From contig CAWGCG010000003.1 in the NCBI GenBank assembly GCA_963821025.1, forward strand, positions 682,001-746,000: a stretch of DNA of 64,000 nucleotides. The letters are read 5' to 3'. Positions within the stretch are counted from its first letter, which is position 1. Each line of letters starts with the position of its first letter. Shown here piece after piece: positions 27,032-36,896 of this stretch. The notes under the pieces were generated by a model that made no database searches, had not been told where the DNA came from, and worked only from the letters and a program-made list of their open reading frames with translations. This DNA is from WHSW01 sp963821025. Lineage in GTDB: Bacteria; Actinomycetota; Thermoleophilia; Solirubrobacterales; 70-9. The position numbers and the translations under genes are program-made.

Positions 27032-28695
27032 ACCTCGACCACCACCGGGAGGATCATCGGGCGGCGGCGCAGTCGCTCGTAGACGAATTCGGCGATGTCC
27101 TCGTGGAGGTCCTGTTGCAAGAGCACCGGCTCGGTGACCCCGTCGGCGGCCGAATCGGCGAGCGAGTCGTCGACCACCTCGCGCAGCGACTCGACCAGGC
27201 CCTGGGCCTCGGCGTCCTCGAGAAAGGGGACGCCGCGGAAGATGATCTCCGGCGCGGCGACCGAGCTGCCGTCCTCGGAGTCGATCGAGGCGACGACGAT
27301 GAAGACGCCGTCGGCCGAGAGCGTGCGACGGTCGCGCAGCGCGACGTCGTCGGGGTCACCGATGTCGACGCCGTCGACGAAGATCATCCCGGCCTCGATC
27401 GGCTCGCCGAACTCGGCCCCGTCGGCGTCGAGCACCAACGGAAGGCCATTGCGTCCCTTGTGGACGCGCTCGGGCTCGATCCCGAGCGACTCGGCGAGCT
27501 CGGCGTGCAGGTGGATGCGCTTGTGGTCCCCGTGGAACGGGAACACGTGCCCAGGTCGGGTCAGGTTGATCATCAGCTTCAGCTCTTCGCGAGAGCCGTG
27601 GCCGGAGACGTGGATCGGCGCGTCGGCGGCGGTGACCACCCGGGCGCCGATCTCGTAGATGCGGTCGATCGTCTCGTTGACCGAACGCTCGTTTCCCGGG
27701 ATCGGAGTGGCCGAGAAGATCACCGTGTCGCCGGGATGCAGCTCGACGTCGCGATGGTCGTTGAACGCCATCCGCCGCAGCGCCGACAGCGGCTCACCCT
27801 GGCTTCCGGTCGAGATCGCGATCACCTTGTCCTCGGGGAAGTCCTCGATCTCCTTCGGCGAGATCAGCAGGCCCGAGGGCGCGTTGGCGATCCCGAGATT
27901 GGCGGCGATGTTGAAGTTCTTGCGCATCGAGCGCCCGACCAGGGCGACCCGGCGATCGAGCGCCACGGCTGCGTCGATCACCTGCTGCACCCGGTGCACG
28001 TTGGAGGCAAAGCAGGTGACGATGATCCGGCCCTGACAGCGCGAGAACTCGTCGAGCAGCGCCGGCCCGACCGTGGCCTCCGATGGCACCACCCCCGGTC
28101 GGTCGGCGTTGGTCGAGTCCCCGCAGAGGCAGAGCACCCCCTCCGAGCCGAGCGCGGCGAGCCTGGCGACGTCGGCCGGGCGCCCGTCGACCGGGGTCTG
28201 ATCGAAGCGGTAGTCGCCGGTGACCAGGATCGCGCCCAGGTCGGTGTGCAGGGCGACCGCGCGCGCGTCGGGAATCGAGTGCGACATGTGGATCATCTCG
28301 ATCTCGAACGGCCCCGCCTGCACCCGCTCGCCGGCGGCGAGCACGGTCAGCGGCGCATCGCGCAGCTTGTGCTCCTCGAGCTTCGAGCGCACCAGCCCGA
28401 TCGTCAGCGCGCCGCTGAAGATCCTCGGCGGCATCCCGATCTCGCGGAGGACGTAGGGCAGGGCTCCGACGTGATCCTCGTGACCGTGGGTGAGCACGAT
28501 CGCCTCGATCTCGTCGGCGCGACTGCGCAGATAGTCGAAGTCGGGCAGGACCAGGTCGATCCCGAGCATCTCGGCGGTCGGGAACATCAACCCGGTGTCG
28601 ACGACGACGATCCGCCCGCGGTGCTCGACCACGGTCATGTTCTTGCCGATCTCTCCCAGCCCCCCGAGCGGGAGGATGCGCACGGAGTCGCTCAA
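27028..28695 (-). CDS. rnj: Ribonuclease J
   Basis: RNase J is a metallo-beta-lactamase-fold nuclease with endo- and 5'-3' exonuclease activity in RNA maturation and decay. The 555-residue protein has the motif HGHEDHVGALP (residues 70-80, H70, H72, D74, H75), later metal ligands in HMSHSIPDA and VTGDYRFDQTP, the beta-CASP segment STGSQGEPLSALRRM and SGHGSREELKLM. The start is the TTG at 28695, preceded by GGGGTAGG. It lies four bases after dapA, with which it is usually linked in actinobacteria. Confidence 0.94.
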   Translation of the reverse strand: MSDSVRILPLGGLGEIGKNMTVVEHRGRIVVVDTGLMFPTAEMLGIDLVLPDFDYLRSRADEIEAIVLTHGHEDHVGALPYVLREIGMPPRIFSGALTIGLVRSKLEEHKLRDAPLTVLAAGERVQAGPFEIEMIHMSHSIPDARAVALHTDLGAILVTGDYRFDQTPVDGRPADVARLAALGSEGVLCLCGDSTNADRPGVVPSEATVGPALLDEFSRCQGRIIVTCFASNVHRVQQVIDAAVALDRRVALVGRSMRKNFNIAANLGIANAPSGLLISPKEIEDFPEDKVIAISTGSQGEPLSALRRMAFNDHRDVELHPGDTVIFSATPIPGNERSVNETIDRIYEIGARVVTAADAPIHVSGHGSREELKLMINLTRPGHVFPFHGDHKRIHLHAELAESLGIEPERVHKGRNGLPLVLDADGAEFGEPIEAGMIFVDGVDIGDPDDVALRDRRTLSADGVFIVVASIDSEDGSSVAAPEIIFRGVPFLEDAEAQGLVESLREVVDDSLADSAADGVTEPVLLQQDLHEDIAEFVYERLRRRPMILPVVVEV

Positions 28696-28699
28696 CTGC

Positions 28700-29584
28700 C
28701 TACCCCGTCCGCTCCGCCACCGCGAGGCCGTGGCCTTCGAGCGCGGACCGGATGCGCTCGCGCTCGGTCTCCGAGGCGGCGACCATCGGCAGGCGCAGGT
28801 GCGGTTCGATCACGCCGAGGAGTCCGAGCGCCGTCTTCACCGGGATCGGGTTCGCGGTCACCGCCATCGCCTCGTAGATCGGTCGCAGGCCGGCATCGAT
28901 CTCGGCGGCGCGTTCGTGGTCACCGGCGGTGGCAGCCTCGTAGAGCTCGCGCATCTGCGGGCCGATCACGTGCGCGGCGACCAGGATCCCGCCGGCTCCG
29001 CCGAGCTCGAGCGTGCGCGCGAAGACGTCGTCGTTGCCGGCCAGCAGGCTCAGCCCTTCGATCGGCGCGAGCTCGTCGTTGTTGGCCTGCTTGACCGCGA
29101 CGATGTTGGGGTTGGTCGCAGCGAGCTCGGCGAGCAACTCCGGGCCGATGTTGATCACGCAGCGCGAGGGGATGTTGTAGAGGACGACCGGAGTCTCGCG
29201 CGCCGCCTCGCTGACGGCTGCGTAGTGGGCACGCAGCCCGGCGGCGTTCGGCTTGTTGTAGTAGGGGGTGACCACGAGCACGGCGTGGGCGCCGACGTCG
29301 GCCGCCTTGCGCGTCAGCCCGACGGTGTGACGGGTGTCGTTCGAGCCGGTGCCGGCGATCACCGTCGCCTCGTCACCGACCTCGTCGAGGACGAGATCGA
29401 GCAGGCGCATCTTTTCGTCGTCCGAGACGGTCGGGGACTCGCCCGTGGTCCCGCCCACGACCAGGCCGTGGGAGCCGTTCTCGATCAGGTGGCGGGCGAG
29501 GCGCCGGGTCGCGGCGAGGTCGAGCGCGCCGTCGTCGGCGAACGGCGTCACCATCGCCGTCAGCACTCCGCGGAGTTCGGTCAT
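28700..29584 (-). CDS. dapA: 4-hydroxy-tetrahydrodipicolinate synthase
   Basis: DapA condenses pyruvate with aspartate semialdehyde, the first committed step towards diaminopimelate and lysine. The 294-residue TIM-barrel protein has GGTTGESPT (T46, T47), the catalytic tyrosine Y136 in PVVLYNIPSR and the Schiff-base lysine K165 in IVAVKQANND. It sits in the group dapB-amidase-dapA-rnj. With dapL and dapF near 7 kb it completes much of the DAP pathway in this window. Confidence 0.95.
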   Translation of the reverse strand: MTELRGVLTAMVTPFADDGALDLAATRRLARHLIENGSHGLVVGGTTGESPTVSDDEKMRLLDLVLDEVGDEATVIAGTGSNDTRHTVGLTRKAADVGAHAVLVVTPYYNKPNAAGLRAHYAAVSEAARETPVVLYNIPSRCVINIGPELLAELAATNPNIVAVKQANNDELAPIEGLSLLAGNDDVFARTLELGGAGGILVAAHVIGPQMRELYEAATAGDHERAAEIDAGLRPIYEAMAVTANPIPVKTALGLLGVIEPHLRLPMVAASETERERIRSALEGHGLAVAERTG

Positions 29585-29588
29585 CGGC

Positions 29589-31051
29589 CTAAGTATCGCC
29601 TGAGGCGAAGACGGGCGGAGTGCGATCGGCCCACGGGCGCGCCTGCTCGAGCTGCGCGGCGACCCGGATCAAGGTCGCCTCGTCGCCTAAGGGCGCCGCC
29701 AGCTGGATCCCGACGGGCAGCCCGGACTCGGTCCAGTGCATCGGCACCGAGGCCGCGGGTTGACCGGTCGAGTTGAAGATCGCGGTGAAGGCCCCCGCCG
29801 GCACCGCGCGACGGAATGCCTCCAGCGGATCGTCGAGGTCGTCGTCGTAGGTTCCGAGCTCGACCGGCGGCTCGGCCACGGTCGGGGTCAGCAGCAGGTC
29901 GAAGCCCTGCTCATACCAGGCGGCGATCGCACGCGCCACCGTCTGGTGGGTGGCGACGTCGCGCAGATAACGTCCCGCCGACCGCTGGCGACCGACCTCG
30001 GCCAGCGCCCAGGTCAGCGGCTCGACTTCGTCGCGACCGATTTCGCGGCCGAGCAGGATCGAGAGCTGGTCGAGGGTCGCCGCCTGACCCGCCGCCCACC
30101 GGGTCATGAAGCTGTCCTCGAGATCGAGCGCCTCGGCCAGCGCGGGGTCGAGCGGCGAGGAGTCCTCGACCCGGTGGCCGAGTTGCTCGAGCAGCGCCGC
30201 GGCCTCGCGGACGGCGGCGACGCACTCCGGATCGGACTCGAGCCCGCTCACCGCGGGGTCCTCCATGAAGCCGATCCGCAGACTGCCCGGATCGGCGCCG
30301 AGCTCCTCGACGTAGGGCCGCTCGGGTGCCGGAGCCACATAGGGGTCCCCGGGCGCCGGTCCGTGGACCGCGTCGAGCAAGGCGGCGGCGTCGCGCACCG
30401 ACTTGGTCAGCGCGAGCTCGACCGTCAGGCCCGACATGTTGTCCCCGAGCAGCGGCCCCTCCGAGATCCGCTGGCGGCTGGGCTTGAGCCCGAACAGGCC
30501 GCAGTGGCTGGCCGGGATCCTGATCGAGCCGCCACCGTCGTTGGCGTGGGCGAAGGGCACCATCCCCGAGGCGACCGCCGCAGCCGAGCCGCCGCTCGAG
30601 CCGCCGGTGGTCCGGGTGGTGTCCCAGGGGTTGCGGCTGGCGCCGTAGGCATCGGGCTCGGTGGTCGGCAGGATGCCGAGCTCGGGCGTGTTGGTCTTGG
30701 CGATCGTGATCAGCCCGGCGGCGCGGAAGCGCTCGGCCAGGTAGCTGTCCACCGGAGCGCGAAAGTCGGCGCCCTTGAGCAGCTCCATGCCCAGATGCAG
30801 CGGCTGGCCGGCGAGAGCCGCGCCGAGGTCCTTGAGCATGAACGGGACACCGCGGAAGGGCCCCTGCGGGCAGCTCTGACCGCGGCCGTTTCCCGCGCCT
30901 GCTCGAAGAGCTCGTGGATGACCGCGTTGAGCTCGGGGTTGAGAGCCTCGATCCGGGCGATCGCGGCGTCGACCAGCTCCAGCGGCGAAGCCTGGCCCGA
31001 GCTGACCAGCTCCGCCTGCGGCGTGGCGTCCATGCGGGCCAGCTCCTCCAT
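29589..31051 (-). CDS. Amidase (amidase-signature family), with one frameshift
   Basis: This is an amidase-signature hydrolase with the Ser-cisSer-Lys triad: the lysine in PFMLKDLGA and the serine-rich motif TTGGSSGGSAAAVASGM. The substrate is unknown; gatA-like and aryl-acylamidase-like members share these motifs. It begins at ATG 31051 (MEELARMDATPQAELV). Near 30880-30895 the frame shifts between FEQARETAAVR and QGPFRGVPFMLKD, so the first 55 or so residues are out of frame with the rest. About 487 residues overall, the usual size. It lies between dapB and dapA. Confidence 0.8.
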
Positions 31052-31075
31052 GCGGGATCGAACCGTAATCGATGG

Positions 31076-31768
31076 TCAGAGCAGCGACTCGAAGCCGACC
31101 GTGAACGGCTCGCGGCAGCTCGCCGACCCGACGGATCGGCGAGCAGGACGCCGGGCATGAACGACTGAGCGATCGATCGAGTCGTGACGGATCGACAGCG
31201 TCTGGCCCTCGCCGCCGAGGAAGACCTCCTGGTGGGCGACCAGGCCCGGGAAGGCGGATCGAGTGGATCGGCTCGTGCACGCGACCGCCGGCGGCGGCGA
31301 TCAGCTCAGCCGTGCGTTTGGCGGTACCCGAGGGGGCGTCGAGCTTGGCCTCGTGGTGGAGCTCGACGATCTCGGCCTCGGGCATGTGGCGAGCCGCCTC
31401 GGCGGCGAACCGCATCATCAGCACCGCGCCGATAGCGAAGTTGGGCCCGAAGAAGATGTTCGCCGAGCCGCCACCCTCGTCGCGGGAGCGCTCGGCCGCC
31501 GCCCGAGCCGCGTCGAGATCGAAGCCCGAGGTACCGACGACGGCGTGCACGTCCGCTTCGAGGCAGGAGCTGATGTTCTCGAGCGCGGTCTCGCGGCGTG
31601 GTGAAGTCGACGACCACGTCGGCGTCGCCAAGCTGGTCGCCAGCGGCGCATCGAGGACCGGATCCGCGCGGCCTGATGAGCTCGAGGTCGCCGCGGCGGC
31701 CGAAACCGCCTCGCAGACCGTCTGTGCCCATCCGATCCGCCGCTCCGGAGACTACGACGCCGGACCAC
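31076..31768 (-). pseudogene. dapB: 4-hydroxy-tetrahydrodipicolinate reductase dapB, multiple frameshifts
   Basis: DapB reduces hydroxy-tetrahydrodipicolinate with NAD(P)H. The gene can be followed along its whole length only by switching frame many times: VVVSGAADRMG, QTVCEAVSAA, DLELI, RADPVLDAPLATSL, GDADVVVDFTTP, then ETALENISSC through FFGPNFAIGAVLM, ELHHEAKLDAPSGTAKRTAEL (the HHxxKxDxPSGTA signature) and IHSIRLPG, then LVAHQEVFLGGEGQTLSIRHDS, MPGVLLA, IRRVGELPR and FTVGFESLL. At least seven single-base breaks occur with almost no loss of residues. Clustered sequence error is the simplest explanation. A GTG near 31768 is the probable start. Confidence 0.75.
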
Positions 31769-31773
31769 GGCGC

Positions 31774-33086
31774 TCAGCCGGCTGTCGTCAGCGCTTCGCT
31801 GACGTGTCCGACGGCGGCGCGAAAGCACTCCTCGTCAGGGCCGACGCAAGCCGCGGCGAGCCCGGTCGGGTCGTAGAGCGCGCCGGAGAGCTCGCCCAGC
31901 TCGGTCGGCGGCCGACGCCGTCGACCCGAACCAGCATCTCGTCGATCGAGAGCAGCGGCACGTCGAACAGGATCGCGCGCGCTATCCGGCCCATGCGGGC
32001 GCCCGTCGACTCGAGCCCCAGCACCATGCGGCCCTTGACATGCTCCTTGGCACGGACCAGCTCGGGCTCGGTGACGCCCTCGTCGCGCAGCTCGACCAGC
32101 TCGCGGCCGATGATCTCGCAGGCCTCGGCGACGTTTTCGGCACGCGTGCCGACGTACATCGCGACCGTGCCGAGGTCGACGAACTGCTCGGTGTAGGAGC
32201 CCACCGAGTATGCGAGCCCGCGCTTTTCGCGCACCTCACGAAACAGCCGCGACGAGACCGAGCCGCCGAAGATCGCGTCGAGGATGCCGAGCGCGTAACG
32301 GCGCTCGTCGGCGCGGGCGATCCCCGGGCCGCCGAAGCAGATGTGGTACTGCTCGGTCTCCTTCTCATAGAAGCGCATCCGCCGCTCGGCGACCGCAGGC
32401 GCGGCGCCGTTGGGCCCGCGTCCGTCGACGCCCGGAGGCGAGAGCAGCCGCGAGGCGAGCTCGACGATGCGCTCGTGCTCGACGTGGCCCGCCGCGGCGA
32501 CGACGATGTTGGCGGCGTTGTAGTGGTGGTGATGGTAGGCCGCGATCTCCGCGACCGGAATCGAGCCGATCACCTCGGAGTGCCCGAGGACGCGCCGGCC
32601 GAGCGGGTGCTCGCCATAGATCGCCTCGGCGAGCACGTCGTGGACGCGGTCCGAGGGCTCGTCCTCGTACATCGCGATCTCCTCGAGGACGACCTCGCGC
32701 TCGGAGTCGATCTCGTCCACCGGCAGCGCCGGCGCGAGCAACATCTCGGCGAGCAGCTCGAACGCCTCCTCCAGATGCTCGTCGAGGAAGCGAGCGTGCA
32801 GGTGGGTGGTCTCCTTGCTGGTCGCGGCGTTGGTCGCCGCTCCCATGCCGTCGAAGAGCTCGGAGATCTCGATCGCCGAGTGACGTTCGGTCCCCTTGAA
32901 GAGCAGGTGCTCGAGGAAGTGCGAGACGCCTGCCTGGGCCGGCGTCTCGTCGCGTGACCCCGTCCTCACCCACATCCCGAGAGCGACCGAGCGCACCGAG
33001 GGAACGGTCTCGGTGACGACTCGGAGCCCGGAGTCGAGCTCACTCAGCTCGACCCCGGGAGGCAGCTCCCTGGTGGCCGCCGTCAA
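31774..33086 (-). CDS. M16 family zinc peptidase (processing-peptidase-like), 3' end frameshifted
   Basis: This pitrilysin/processing-peptidase-like M16 protease resembles the mycobacterial PepR family next to pnp. It carries the inverted zinc motif HFLEHLLFKGT (HxxEH) and the distal glutamate in EREVVLEEIAMYEDEP. The mid-region GGPGIARADERRYALGILDAI...SRLFREVREKRGLAYSVGSYTEQF is typical. The last 60 or so codons are broken near 31905 and 31880: ELGEL and ALYDPTGLAAACVGPDEECF lie in other frames, ending at a TGA at 31774. It overlaps the pnp stop (ATGA) and abuts dapB. Confidence 0.87.
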
Positions 33087-35362
33087 CGCCGGTCGCGGCC
33101 TCCGTCGAGGGGCTCGCGATCGCGACCGCCTCGTCCACCGCGTCCGTCGCGGCCACCACGACCGTCGCGACCGCCGCGGCCGCCGCGGCCGCCACCGCCC
33201 ATCGTCGGGTCACCCGTGCCGAGCTTTTGCAGCTCATCGGGGCTTTTGCCGGCGATCGCCGGGTCCTCGGAGAGGCGGAGCCCGATCCGGCCGCGCTCCT
33301 TGTCGACCTCGGCCACGGTGACGTCGATCTCGTCGCCCTGAGAGAGCACGCTCTCGACCGTGTCCACCCGCTCACCGGGCTTCACATTCGAGATGTGGAG
33401 GAGGCCGTCGGTGCCCTTGACCAACTCGACGAACGCGCCGAAGGTGGTCGTCTTGACGACCTTTGCCTTCGGGAAGTGGTCGCCGACCTCAGCCTCCCGG
33501 GTCATCGACTCGATCCGCTTGATCACCCCTTCGACCAGAGCGCTGCTGGGTGCGTAGACGCGCACGGTGCCGTCGTCGTCGATGTCGATCTCGGCCTCGA
33601 ACTCCTCCTGCATGCCGCGAATCGTCTCGCCGCCCTTGCCGATCACCGCCCCGATCTTCTCCGGATCGATCTTGATCGTCTCGATCGCCGGCGCGTAGAC
33701 GGACAGCTTCTCGCGCGGAGCGTCGATCGCCTCGGCCATCTTGCCGAGGATGAAGATCCGGCCCTTGCGCGCCTGCTCCAGCGCGTCGGTGAGGATCTCG
33801 AAGGTGACCCCGGTGATCTTGATGTCCATCTGCAGGGCGGTGATCCCGTCCGCGTTTCCGGCGACCTTGAAGTCCATGTCACCGAGATGGTCCTCGACGC
33901 CGGCGATGTCGGTGAGCACGACGTAGTCGTCGCCCTCCTTGATCAGCCCCATCGCGACTCCGGCGACCGGGCTCGCGACCGGGACGCCGGCGGCCTGCAG
34001 CGCCATCGACGAGGCGCAGACCGAGCCCATCGACGATGAGCCGTTCGACTCGAGCGTGTCGGAGACGACCCGGATCACGTAGGGAAACTCCTCCTCGTCG
34101 GGAATCGTCGGCACCAGGGCTCGCTCGGCCAGCGCGCCGTGACCGATGTCGCGGCGCTTCGGCCCGCGCATGAACCCCGCCTCCCCGACCGAGAACGGCG
34201 GGAAGTTGTAGTGGTGCCAGAAGCGCTTCGACTCGGCCAGACCGAGGTTGTCGACCTTCATGTCCATCCGGGTAGTGCCGAGTGCCACCGAGGAGAGGAT
34301 CTGCGTCTCCCCGCGGGTGAACAGCGCCGAGCCGTGGACCCTGGGCGCCACGTCGACCTCGGTCTCGATCGGTCGGATCTCGTCCTCGGCGCGCCCGTCG
34401 GGGCGCTTCTTGTCGACCGCGATCCGGCGCCGGATGATGTCCTTCTCCAGCGTCGCAAACGCCCGGCTGACCGCGGGAGCCTGCTCCGGGTCGACGTCGA
34501 CATCGCCCTCGCCGGCGGCGAGCTCGGCGAGCGCTTCGTCCTCGACCGCGTCGATCGCGTCCTGGCGGGCGAGCTTCTCCGGCACCTGGGTCGCGTCGTC
34601 GAGCTTCGCCCCATAGGTCGCCTTGACCCGCTCGAGCAGGCCCTCGTCGACGGGGTCCTCCTCGACCGCGACCTTCTCCTTGCCAGCCTGCTCGCGCAGC
34701 TGCTCCATCGTCTGGATCAGCGACTTGATCTCACCGTGGGCGATGTCGAGCGCATCGAGCACCTCGGCCTCGGTGACGCCGTCGGCGCCGCACTCGACCA
34801 TCAGGATCGCCTCGTCGGAGCCGGAGACGATCAGGTCCATCTGGAGCTCGTCGAGCGCCTCCTCTTCGGGGTTGACGACGAAGTCGCCGTCGAGCTTGCC
34901 GATGCGGACCGCGCCGACGTACTTGGCGACCGGGATCGGCGAGATCGCGAGCGCCGCGGAGGCGCCGTTCATCGCCAGGATGTCGTAGGGGTGCACGTGG
35001 TCGACCGAGAGCGGCTGGGCGACGAGCTGGGTCTCGTAGTGCCAGCCCTTCGGGAACAGCGGTCGGATCGGTCGATCGATCATGCGCGCGGTCAGGGTCG
35101 CCTTCTCGCCCGCCCTCGCCTCACGGCGAAAGAAGGAGCCGGGGACCTTGCCGGCCGCGTAATGCTTTTCCTCGACGTCGACGGTCAGGGGGAGGAAGTC
35201 GACATCGCGCAGGTTGCCCATCGTCGCGGTGCAGAGGACCATCGTGTCCCCGGAGCGCACGACGACGGCTCCGCCCGCCTGCCTGGCGAGCTTGCCGGTT
35301 TCGAATGAGATCTCGTTGCCGCCGATCTCAGCCGAAACGCGGCTCACGTTGAACATACTCAT
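33083..35362 (-). CDS. pnp: Polyribonucleotide nucleotidyltransferase (PNPase)
   Basis: PNPase is a phosphorolytic 3'-5' exoribonuclease and template-free polymerase of RNA decay. The 759-residue protein has two RNase PH domains (FFRREARAGEKATLTARMIDRPIRPLFPKG; TRGETQILSSVALG; GMQEEF). It then has KH (IGAVIGKGGETIRGMQ) and S1 (FGAFVELVKGTDGLLHISN) domains. The C-terminal 40 residues are RGG/RDG-rich repeats (GGRGGRDGRGGRDG), a probable RNA-binding tail. It is coupled to the downstream M16 peptidase by ATGA. Confidence 0.96.
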   Translation of the reverse strand: MSMFNVSRVSAEIGGNEISFETGKLARQAGGAVVVRSGDTMVLCTATMGNLRDVDFLPLTVDVEEKHYAAGKVPGSFFRREARAGEKATLTARMIDRPIRPLFPKGWHYETQLVAQPLSVDHVHPYDILAMNGASAALAISPIPVAKYVGAVRIGKLDGDFVVNPEEEALDELQMDLIVSGSDEAILMVECGADGVTEAEVLDALDIAHGEIKSLIQTMEQLREQAGKEKVAVEEDPVDEGLLERVKATYGAKLDDATQVPEKLARQDAIDAVEDEALAELAAGEGDVDVDPEQAPAVSRAFATLEKDIIRRRIAVDKKRPDGRAEDEIRPIETEVDVAPRVHGSALFTRGETQILSSVALGTTRMDMKVDNLGLAESKRFWHHYNFPPFSVGEAGFMRGPKRRDIGHGALAERALVPTIPDEEEFPYVIRVVSDTLESNGSSSMGSVCASSMALQAAGVPVASPVAGVAMGLIKEGDDYVVLTDIAGVEDHLGDMDFKVAGNADGITALQMDIKITGVTFEILTDALEQARKGRIFILGKMAEAIDAPREKLSVYAPAIETIKIDPEKIGAVIGKGGETIRGMQEEFEAEIDIDDDGTVRVYAPSSALVEGVIKRIESMTREAEVGDHFPKAKVVKTTTFGAFVELVKGTDGLLHISNVKPGERVDTVESVLSQGDEIDVTVAEVDKERGRIGLRLSEDPAIAGKSPDELQKLGTGDPTMGGGGRGGRGGRDGRGGRDGRGGRGGRDREPLDGGRDRR

Positions 35363-35435
35363 GTATTCGCTTTTCCTTTCGACCGCCCGGATGGCGGCCC
35401 ACTATTCACAGAACTCTCGTTCTCTAACCCGGACG

Positions 35436-35441
35436 ATCTTA
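35436..35441 (-). promoter_or_regulatory. Possible -10 box upstream of pnp
   Basis: The 225 bases upstream of pnp hold no gene. On the minus strand a TAAGAT hexamer resembles a sigma-70-type -10 about 75 bases before the pnp ATG, but there is no matching -35. A partly self-complementary AGAACGAGAGTTCT lies in the leader, possibly a structured site like those used in PNPase autoregulation. Weak evidence. Confidence 0.3.
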
Positions 35442-35587
35442 CCGGGCGCCCCGCGCGAGGGCCGACGCCGGCGGCGTCCGTGCCCCGTGGGGCGATTTCC
35501 TCGCGCATAGCGCTCGTTTCTCGCCCCGGCGGGAGAGGCCGCTCCCGGAGGCGAGAGCCTGCCGTGACCCGCCCTCCGCTTCCGCCC

Positions 35588-36067
35588 TCAGCCGGCGGCG
35601 AGCTCCGTCAGCCTCTCGACGACGCGGTCGGCGATCCGCTCGCCGCCGGTGAACGCGGTCGGCGTCTGTCCGACGCCGGCCCGGATCCCGCCCTCGAAGG
35701 CGAGGCGCACACGCTCGGCGAGCTCGGGCGAGCGGCGATCGGCGTCGAAACGCTTGAGATCGAGCGCCAGCAAGCGGGCACGCTCCCACAGGTGTGGGTC
35801 GTCGAGGTGGCCGTGGTCGGCATAGATCGAGTCCCACATGCCCCAGAAGGCGTCGGGACGCTGGAGACCGGCCGCCTCGGCGGCCGCATGCAGGGCCAGC
35901 GCTCGCGGCCGCTTGGCGGCGACCGGGAAATGCCTCACGCAGAGCCTCAGCGGCAGCCCGCGGATCGCGCCCCAGGCGAGCGCGCATTGCGGGCACGCGA
36001 GGTCGAGGTAGGCGATCGCCTCGGGCCCCGAGCCGCGGACGTGGTCGTCCGGGCCGACGGGCGGCAC
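35588..36067 (-). CDS. DsbA-family thioredoxin-fold protein
   Basis: This 159-residue protein has a redox motif CPQC after a beta strand (AIAYLDLACPQCALAW). The alpha-helical insertion AFWGMWDSIYADHGHLDDPHLWERARLLALDLKRFDADR and the cis-proline region GQTPTAFTGGERI are typical of DsbA/DSBA-like oxidoreductases. No signal peptide is seen, so it is probably cytoplasmic and may act like a thiol oxidoreductase or isomerase on small substrates. The start is GTG 36067, just after bcp. Its role with the peroxiredoxin is an inference from adjacency. Confidence 0.75.
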   Translation of the reverse strand: MPPVGPDDHVRGSGPEAIAYLDLACPQCALAWGAIRGLPLRLCVRHFPVAAKRPRALALHAAAEAAGLQRPDAFWGMWDSIYADHGHLDDPHLWERARLLALDLKRFDADRRSPELAERVRLAFEGGIRAGVGQTPTAFTGGERIADRVVERLTELAAG

Positions 36068-36083
36068 GCCGGAGCTGGTCAGC

Positions 36084-36546
36084 TCAGTCAGCGATCGCTT
36101 CCAGGGCGTCGAAGATCAGGTTGGCGCCGGGAACCTCCAGTGGGCTCGGCGAGGTGTGGACCCAGCGCACGACGCCGCCCTCGTCGATCAGCACCAGTGA
36201 GCGGTTCGGGTGGCCACGGTCCTCGATGTAGGCGCCGTAGGCCCGGCTCACCTCGCCCTTCGGGTGAAAGTCCGAGAGCAGCGGGATCTCGGTCCCGATC
36301 TGCTCGCGAAACGCATGGTGCGCAGTAGGCGCTGTCGGTGCTGATCCCGACCAGCCTCGCGCCGCGTTCGGCGACCTCTGAGAGCACCTCCTGGTAGATC
36401 GAGAACTGCTCCGAACAGACGGGGCTGAAGTCCATCGGATAAAAGACGAGCATCACCTTGGTGCCTCGCAGGTCGGCGAGGCTGACCTCGTTCTGATCCT
36501 GGTCGGGGAGCGTGAACTGCGGCGCCTCGGCCCCCGGCTCGATCAT
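36084..36546 (-). CDS. Bcp/AhpE-type peroxiredoxin, with one frameshift
   Basis: A thiol peroxidase of the AhpC/TSA superfamily. The first half reads GAEAPQFTLPDQDQNEVSLADLRG and the peroxidatic motif FYPMDFSPVCSEQ (PxxxSPVC). After GISTDSAYC the frame breaks near 36318-36324 by one extra base. HHAFREQIGTEIPLLSDFHPKGE continues in the next frame, and the protein ends ...DALEAIAD at a TGA at 36084. Total length is about 153 residues, the usual size. It reduces hydrogen peroxide or organic peroxides with a thiol donor. The break is a good candidate for sequence error. Confidence 0.85.
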
Positions 36547-36553
36547 CCTCGGT

Positions 36554-36823
36554 TCAGCGGCGCAGGCCGAGCTCGGCGACGAGCCCGCGATAGCGCTCTA
36601 CGTCCGAGCGCTCGAGATAACGCAGCAGCCGGCGGCGCTTGCCGACCAACATCAGCAGGCCGCGGCGCGAATGGTGGTCCTTGGTGTGGGTGCGCAGGTG
36701 CTCGGTGAGCTCATTGATGCGCTCGGTCAACAGCGCGACCTGGACCTCGGCCGAGCCGGTGTCTCCGTCGGAGCGCCCGTACTTGCCGATCAGCTCTTGT
36801 TTTTGCTCCCTGGTCAGGCTCAT
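36554..36823 (-). CDS. rpsO: 30S ribosomal protein S15
   Basis: S15 binds the central domain of 16S rRNA early in 30S assembly. The 89-residue protein matches full length (DTGSAEVQVALLTERINELTEHLRTHTKDHHSRRGLLMLVGKRRRLLRYL), with the conserved HxxDHHSRRGL region. It follows ribF and precedes bcp by a few bases. In most bacteria rpsO sits next to pnp; here two redox genes intervene. Confidence 0.98.
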   Translation of the reverse strand: MSLTREQKQELIGKYGRSDGDTGSAEVQVALLTERINELTEHLRTHTKDHHSRRGLLMLVGKRRRLLRYLERSDVERYRGLVAELGLRR

Positions 36824-36896
36824 ACCACTTGAATCTCGCTTCGCCCGAAATCAGAGTTCTCTTGTCGAGGCTCCGCGCTCATGCAGGGGCGACAGG

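Noticed and set aside
26953..29094. A 713-codon open frame on the plus strand opposite the metallopeptidase, rnj and dapA
   Set aside because: It is antisense to three well-identified genes, is Arg/Asp-rich with no family motif, and arises from the high GC content.
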